A stretch of 64,000 bases of DNA from Kibdelosporangium banguiense (GTDB lineage Bacteria; Actinomycetota; Actinomycetes; Mycobacteriales; Pseudonocardiaceae), in the NCBI RefSeq assembly GCF_017876405.1, contig NZ_JAGINW010000001.1, forward strand, positions 2,803,203 to 2,867,202, given 5' to 3'. The notes beneath the pieces are model-generated. The model was not told the DNA's origin, did not search any database, and worked only from the letters and a program-made list of their open reading frames with translations. Positions within the stretch are counted from its first letter, which is position 1, and each line of letters opens with the position of its first letter. Below, piece after piece: positions 59,453 to 64,000 of this stretch. The position numbers and the translations under genes are program-made.

Positions 59453-60747
59453 GCACAGTCGACCCGGTGACACCCGTTCTCACCAAGCGCTGGCTGTCTC
59501 CGCGCTCCTGGTCGATCCAGACCTACGAGCAGCTGGAGGGCTACACCGCGCTGCGCAAGGCGTTGACCGCGACGCCCGAGCAGATCGTGCAGATGGTCAA
59601 GGACTCCGGCCTGCGCGGCCGCGGCGGCGCGGGTTTCCCGTCCGGCCTGAAGTGGTCCTTCATGCCGCCCAACTTCGACAAGCCGCACTACCTGGTGATC
59701 AACGCCGACGAGGGCGAGCCGGGTACCTGCAAGGACATCCCGCTGATGATGGCGGACCCGCACTCGCTGATCGAGGGCTGCGTCATCGCCTCGTACGCGA
59801 TGCGTGCCAACTACTGCTTCATCTACGTGCGCGGCGAGGTGCTGCACTGCATCCGCCGCCTCAACCAGGCCGTCGCCGAGGCGAAAGCCGCGGGCTACCT
59901 GGGCAAGGACATCCTCGGCTCCGGGTACGACCTGGAGATCGTGGTGCACGCCGGCGCCGGTGCGTACATCTGCGGTGAAGAGACCGCTCTTCTCGACTCG
60001 CTCGAAGGCCGCCGTGGCCAGCCTCGCCTGAAGCCGCCTTTCCCGGCGGCGGCGGGGCTTTACGCCGCTCCCACCACAGTGAACAACGTCGAGACGATCG
60101 CTTCGGTTCCCTACATCATCAACGGCGGCGCCGAGTGGTTCCGCAAGATGGGCACGGAGAAGTCGCCCGGCCCGAAGATCTACTCGATCTCCGGGCACGT
60201 GGAGCGCCCGGGCCAGTACGAGGCCCCGCTGGGCACCACGCTGCGCCAGCTGCTGGAGATGGCCGGCGGCATGAAGGACGGCATCCCGCTGAAGTTCTGG
60301 ACTCCCGGCGGCTCGTCCACCCCGATGTTCACCGCGGAGCACCTGGATGTTCCGCTGGACTTCGAGGGCGCTGTCGAGGCCGGGTCCATCCTGGGCACGA
60401 CCGCGGTGATGGTCTTCAACGAGACCGTTTCCGTGCCGTGGGCCGTCATGAAGTGGACCCAGTTCTACAAGCACGAGTCCTGCGGCAAGTGCACTCCCTG
60501 CCGGGAGGGCACGTACTGGCTGGTGCAGATCCTCGAACGGATGGTCGCCGGCAACGGCACCGAAGAGGACATCGACACGTTGCTGGACATCTGCGACAAC
60601 GTGCTCGGCCGGTCCTTCTGCGCGTTGGGCGACGGTGCCGTCAGCCCGATCACCAGCGGCATCCAGTACTTCAGGGACGAGTTCCTGGCGCTGTGCGAGA
60701 AGAACCGCGCGAAGAACCGTAAGCCGGCGTTGGCGGGAGCGAACTGA
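59449..60747 (+). CDS. nuoF: NADH-quinone oxidoreductase subunit F
   Basis: 432 residues from ATG 59449. It binds NADH, FMN and cluster N3. [20 protein letters not shown] and [12 protein letters not shown] form the FMN/NADH site; [19 protein letters not shown] is the second glycine-rich motif; [13 protein letters not shown] plus the later Cys in [11 protein letters not shown] supply four Cys ligands of the 4Fe-4S cluster. The stop overlaps the nuoG start by one base. Confidence 0.98.
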   Translation: MSTVDPVTPVLTKRWLSPRSWSIQTYEQLEGYTALRKALTATPEQIVQMVKDSGLRGRGGAGFPSGLKWSFMPPNFDKPHYLVINADEGEPGTCKDIPLMMADPHSLIEGCVIASYAMRANYCFIYVRGEVLHCIRRLNQAVAEAKAAGYLGKDILGSGYDLEIVVHAGAGAYICGEETALLDSLEGRRGQPRLKPPFPAAAGLYAAPTTVNNVETIASVPYIINGGAEWFRKMGTEKSPGPKIYSISGHVERPGQYEAPLGTTLRQLLEMAGGMKDGIPLKFWTPGGSSTPMFTAEHLDVPLDFEGAVEAGSILGTTAVMVFNETVSVPWAVMKWTQFYKHESCGKCTPCREGTYWLVQILERMVAGNGTEEDIDTLLDICDNVLGRSFCALGDGAVSPITSGIQYFRDEFLALCEKNRAKNRKPALAGAN

Positions 60748-63191
60748 TGACCGTTGCACCCGAGAAGAACGAGTTGGTCGTGCCGGAAGGGCACGTCAAG
60801 CTCGTGATCGACGGCATCGAGGTGGTGGCTCCCAAGGGCGAGCTGCTCATCCGCACCGCCGAGCGGATGGGCATCACGATCCCGCGGTTCTGCGACCACC
60901 CGCTGCTGGACCCGGCCGGTGCCTGCCGCCAGTGCCTGGTCGAGGTCGAGATGGGCGGCCGGCCGATGCCGAAGCCGCAGGCGTCGTGCACGATCACCGT
61001 CGCCGACGGCATGGTCGTCAAGACCCAGCTGACCTCTCCGGTGGCCGACAAGGCCCAGCAGGGCGTGATCGAGCTGCTGCTGATCAACCACCCGCTGGAC
61101 TGCCCGATCTGCGACAAGGGCGGCGAGTGCCCGTTGCAGAACCAGGCGATGGCACACGGCCGCGCGGACTCCCGTTTCGTGGACAAAAAGCGGACGTTCC
61201 CCAAGCCGATCCCGATCTCCACGCAGGTGCTGCTGGACCGGGAGCGTTGCGTGCTTTGCCAGCGCTGCACCAGGTTCTCGGCGCAGATCGCGGGCGACCC
61301 GTTCATCGAGCTGCTCGAGCGCGGTGCGCAGCAGCAGATCGGGATCGCCGAGCAGAAGCCGTTCCAGAGCTACTTCTCCGGCAACACGATCCAGATCTGC
61401 CCGGTCGGTGCGCTGACCAGCGCCGCCTACCGGTTCCGGTCACGGCCGTTCGACCTGGTTTCGACGCCGAGCGTGTGCGAGCACTGCTCCTCCGGCTGTG
61501 CCGAGCGCACGGACTGGCGGCGCGGCAAGGTGATGCGCAAGCTCGCCGGCAACGACCCCGAGGTCAACGAGGAGTGGATCTGCGACAAGGGCCGCTTCGC
61601 GTTCCGGTACGCCACCGCGGCCGACCGTTTCCTGCGCCCGATGGTGCGCAACAAGGAAACCGGCGAGCTGGAGCAGACGTCCTGGACCGACGCCCTGCAG
61701 ATCGCGGCTGACGCGCTGACAAAGGCCCGCGGCTCGGCCGGTGTGCTGACCGGTGGCCGGCTGACCGTCGAGGACGCCTACGCGTACTCGAAGTTCGCCA
61801 GGATCGCCTTGGGCACCAACGACATCGACTTCCGCGCCCGGCCGCACTCGGCCGAGGAGCAGGAGTTCCTGGCTGCCACGGTGGCCGGCACCACGCCGGA
61901 GACCGGCGTGACCTTCCAGGGCATCGAGGCCGCGCCGACCGTGTTGTGCGTGGCGTTCGAGCCGGAGGAAGAGGCCCCGATCGTCTTCCTGCGGCTGCGC
62001 AAGGCGGCGCGCAAGGGCAAGACGAAGGTCTTCCACATCGGACAGTGGACGTCGTCGTCGGTCGAGAAGACCTTCGGCACGCTGCTGGCCACCGCGCCCG
62101 GTGGCGAGGCCGCCACAGTGGACGCCCTGGCCCAGCACGCGCCGGACGTCGCCGAAGGACTGGGCAAGCCGGGTTCGGTGATCCTGGTCGGCGAGCGGGC
62201 CGCGCAGATCCCGGGTCTGTTCTCGGCTTTGCTGCGGCTGACCGGCACGACAGGCGCCAAGCTGGCCTGGATCCCGCGCCGCGCCGGTGAGCGTGGCGCG
62301 ATCGAGGTCGGCGCGCTGCCGACGTTGCTGCCCGGCGGCCGGCTCGTCGCCGACGCAGCTGCTCGCGCCGAGGTCGAGCAGGCATGGGGCCTCGAGCCCG
62401 GTGCGCTGCCCGCCGAGCCGGGCCGTGACACGACCGGAATCCTGCAGGCCGCGGCGAACGGCGGACTCTCCGCGCTGGTGGTCGGCGGCGTCGACCCGTA
62501 CGACCTGCCGGACCCGCAGCTCGCGCTGAAGGCGTTGGAACAGGCCGGTTTCGTGCTCAGCCTGGAGCTGAGGCCAAGCGCCGCAACGGACTACGCGGAC
62601 GTCGTCCTGCCGATCGCGCCGTCGGTCGAGAAGGCCGGCACCTTCCTGAACTGGGAAGGCCGCAGCCGCGAGTTCGGCACCACGCTGGACGGCACCGGCG
62701 CACTGCCGGACTGCCGAGTGCTGGACACTCTCGCGGTCGAGATGGACGTCGACCTGTTCACCCAGACCCCGACCGCCGCCGCGGGCGACTTCGCCCGGCT
62801 CGGCGCGACCGCCACGGCCAAGGCCGCTGCACCCGCGGTGGAATCCCGCCAGGCGGGCCTGCCGCAGAGCGACGGCCAGGTCCTGCTCGCGACGTGGCGC
62901 CAGCTGCTGGACAACGGCTCGCTGCAGGACGAGGAGCCGCACCTCGCCGGGACCGCCCGGCGCACGGTCGCGCGTCTGTCCGCCCACACCGCTGAGGTGC
63001 TGGGAGTTCAGAACGCCGCCGCTGTCACGGTGTCGACCGACCGTGGCTCGGTCACGGTCCCGTTCGAGTACGCCGACCTGCCCGACGGCGTGGTCTGGCT
63101 GCCCGGAAACTCCGGCGACGCAACGGTTCGCCGCACCCTCGGAGTCGGTCACGGCGCAGCCGTGAACGTCCACGCAGGAGGAACAGCGTGA
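60747..63191 (+). CDS. nuoG: NADH-quinone oxidoreductase subunit G
   Basis: 814 residues from ATG 60747. Fe-S ligands in order: 2Fe-2S N1b ([20 protein letters not shown] and a later Cys in PQASCTI), the His-Cys cluster N5 region ([12 protein letters not shown]), N4 ([10 protein letters not shown] with ICPVGAL) and a fourth set CEHCSSGC plus WICDKGRF, the extra N7 cluster seen in Thermus and E. coli but lost in mitochondria. The C-terminal molybdopterin-oxidoreductase-like part (~260-800) has no cofactor role. Strong AGGAGGA lies at its 3' end for the next frame. Confidence 0.97.
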   Translation: MTVAPEKNELVVPEGHVKLVIDGIEVVAPKGELLIRTAERMGITIPRFCDHPLLDPAGACRQCLVEVEMGGRPMPKPQASCTITVADGMVVKTQLTSPVADKAQQGVIELLLINHPLDCPICDKGGECPLQNQAMAHGRADSRFVDKKRTFPKPIPISTQVLLDRERCVLCQRCTRFSAQIAGDPFIELLERGAQQQIGIAEQKPFQSYFSGNTIQICPVGALTSAAYRFRSRPFDLVSTPSVCEHCSSGCAERTDWRRGKVMRKLAGNDPEVNEEWICDKGRFAFRYATAADRFLRPMVRNKETGELEQTSWTDALQIAADALTKARGSAGVLTGGRLTVEDAYAYSKFARIALGTNDIDFRARPHSAEEQEFLAATVAGTTPETGVTFQGIEAAPTVLCVAFEPEEEAPIVFLRLRKAARKGKTKVFHIGQWTSSSVEKTFGTLLATAPGGEAATVDALAQHAPDVAEGLGKPGSVILVGERAAQIPGLFSALLRLTGTTGAKLAWIPRRAGERGAIEVGALPTLLPGGRLVADAAARAEVEQAWGLEPGALPAEPGRDTTGILQAAANGGLSALVVGGVDPYDLPDPQLALKALEQAGFVLSLELRPSAATDYADVVLPIAPSVEKAGTFLNWEGRSREFGTTLDGTGALPDCRVLDTLAVEMDVDLFTQTPTAAAGDFARLGATATAKAAAPAVESRQAGLPQSDGQVLLATWRQLLDNGSLQDEEPHLAGTARRTVARLSAHTAEVLGVQNAAAVTVSTDRGSVTVPFEYADLPDGVVWLPGNSGDATVRRTLGVGHGAAVNVHAGGTA

Positions 63192-63226
63192 CCACGACCG
63201 AACTGACGCGAGGGGAGGCCAAGTGA
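63188..63226 (+). CDS. 12-codon reading frame linking nuoG and nuoH
   Basis: GTG 63188 opens a 12-residue peptide ([12 protein letters not shown]) that ends at TGA 63224-63226. Its start overlaps the nuoG stop (GTGA) and its stop overlaps the nuoH GTG, so it is coupled at both ends. AGGAGGA lies six bases before it, a stronger ribosome site than most in the operon. The peptide looks like an N-terminus that some NuoH proteins have, so it may be the former start of nuoH split off by a frameshift, or a coupling peptide. Confidence 0.5.
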   Translation: MTTTELTRGEAK

Positions 63227-64000
63227 CCAGGGCTCAATTGCTTGCGGATGACCCGATTTGGCTGATTCTGCTGAAGGTTCTCTTCATCTTCCTGTTCGCA
63301 CTGCTCACCGCCATGATCACGGTGTGGGGCGAGCGGCGGCTGATCGGCCGGATGCAGAACCGGCCCGGCCCCAACCGGGTCGGCCCGTTCGGCCTGCTGC
63401 AGCCGATCGCCGACGCGATCAAGATGCCGTTCAAGGAAGAGGTCGTGCCGCGTACGGCCGACAAGGTGACCTACCGGCTCGCGCCGGTGATCGCCCTGGC
63501 GCCGACGATGATCGGCCTGTCGGTGATCCCGTTCGGCGGCCAGGTCTCGATCTTCGGTGAGCAGACCGTGCTGCAGCTGGTCGACCTTCCGGTCGGCGTG
63601 CTGGTGGTGCTGGCTGCCTCCTCGATCGGTGTCTACGGCGTCGTGCTGGCCGGCTGGTCCTCGGGCACGCCGTACCCGCTGCTCGGTGGTCTGCGGTCGG
63701 CCGCGCAGGTGATCTCGTACGAGATCGCGATGGGCCTCTCGATCATCGGTGTCATCCTGCAGACGCACTCGCTGGCGCTGGGCGACGTCGTCGACTCGCA
63801 GACCGGCCTGTGGTTCGGGATCGCGCTGTTCCCGAGCATGTTCATCTACGCCATCTCGGCGGTCGGCGAGACCAACCGGGCCCCGTTCGACCTGCCGGAG
63901 GCGGAGTCGGAGCTGGTCGCGGGCTTCCACACCGAGTACAGCTCGATGAAGTTCGTGATCTTCTACATCGCCGAGTACATCAACATGATCGTGGTCTCGG
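63223..64000 (+). CDS. nuoH: NADH-quinone oxidoreductase subunit H, 3'-truncated by window end
   Basis: The first 259 residues of NuoH/ND1 from GTG 63223, after GAGGGGAGG. Membrane helices start at [20 protein letters not shown]. The loop [20 protein letters not shown] and the following [13 protein letters not shown] form the cytoplasmic face of the quinone channel, and [20 protein letters not shown] with HTEYSSMKF is the most conserved NuoH segment, with the charged residues linking quinone chemistry to proton pumping. The sequence ends at [15 protein letters not shown] helix without a stop, because the window ends. Confidence 0.96.
   Translation, partial: MTRAQLLADDPIWLILLKVLFIFLFALLTAMITVWGERRLIGRMQNRPGPNRVGPFGLLQPIADAIKMPFKEEVVPRTADKVTYRLAPVIALAPTMIGLSVIPFGGQVSIFGEQTVLQLVDLPVGVLVVLAASSIGVYGVVLAGWSSGTPYPLLGGLRSAAQVISYEIAMGLSIIGVILQTHSLALGDVVDSQTGLWFGIALFPSMFIYAISAVGETNRAPFDLPEAESELVAGFHTEYSSMKFVIFYIAEYINMIVVS

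Noticed and set aside
1..64000. tRNA or rRNA genes
   Set aside because: I read the intergenic spaces for cloverleaf and anticodon-arm features and saw none; a covariance search would be needed to exclude them fully.

Overview
The window is high-GC, densely packed DNA with many GTG starts and many ATGA/GTGA/TGATG stop-start overlaps. Together with the gene content (BldN, RsbN, BldC, Rex, bS22, an MgtA-like mannosyltransferase, MenJ-like reductase and 14-subunit-type complex I), this points to a mycelial actinobacterium, most likely of the order Pseudonocardiales (Amycolatopsis/Kibdelosporangium-like). It is ordinary core chromosome. I see no prophage, insertion sequence, CRISPR array, rRNA or tRNA. 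From memory, much of the gene order matches the Mycobacterium tuberculosis Rv0496-Rv0561 region and the Streptomyces bldN-rsbN-rex-hemACD region.

Layout. 1-8.2 kb: a Ppx/GppA phosphatase (truncated at the window edge), a proline-rich membrane protein, a TIM-barrel isomerase, proline dehydrogenase, a thioesterase, proC, a small HTH protein, ribosomal protein bS22, an SDR epimerase and an acyltransferase. Two related GC-rich inverted repeats follow stop codons here. 8.3-14.4 kb: rsbN, a HAD-IB phosphatase and convergent bldN, then an acyl-CoA synthetase-like gene, a glutaredoxin-like gene and a membrane-anchored molybdopterin oxidoreductase. 14.4-21.9 kb: rex-hemA-hemC-hemD-hemB plus four small membrane proteins, behind a Rex operator. 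22-25.7 kb: a MacAB-type exporter set with an extra OB-like protein. 25.9-31.8 kb: hemL, a histidine phosphatase and the cytochrome c maturation genes resA-ccdA-resB-ccsB. 31.9-38.9 kb: a MinD-like ATPase with octapeptide repeats, bldC, several small genes, an ECF sigma gene that has lost its sigma regions, an MscS channel and a cysteine-synthase-like enzyme.

38.9-54.7 kb: menaquinone genes. menB-menE-secreted protein-menA run on the minus strand and menD runs on the plus strand from an 18-bp divergent gap. After a secreted M1 peptidase, an inositol phosphatase and two glycosyltransferases come menG, a large secreted esterase on the minus strand and a geranylgeranyl-reductase-family gene (menJ-like). 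55.3-64 kb: the nuoA-H part of complex I, cut by the window end.

How they work together: haem supply (hemA/C/D/B/L), haem attachment (ccs), menaquinone synthesis and reduction (men) and proton-pumping NADH dehydrogenase (nuo) are all respiratory-chain functions. Four sites of the TTGTGAA-N4-TTCACAA type lie upstream of rex-hem, nuo (two sites) and the menJ-like gene, so a single NADH/NAD+ sensor, encoded in the same window, may coordinate them. The most unusual items are the sigma-less ECF remnant, a 12-codon reading frame wedged between nuoG and nuoH, the Rex-like site on the menaquinone reductase gene, and structured leaders ahead of hemL and nuoA.
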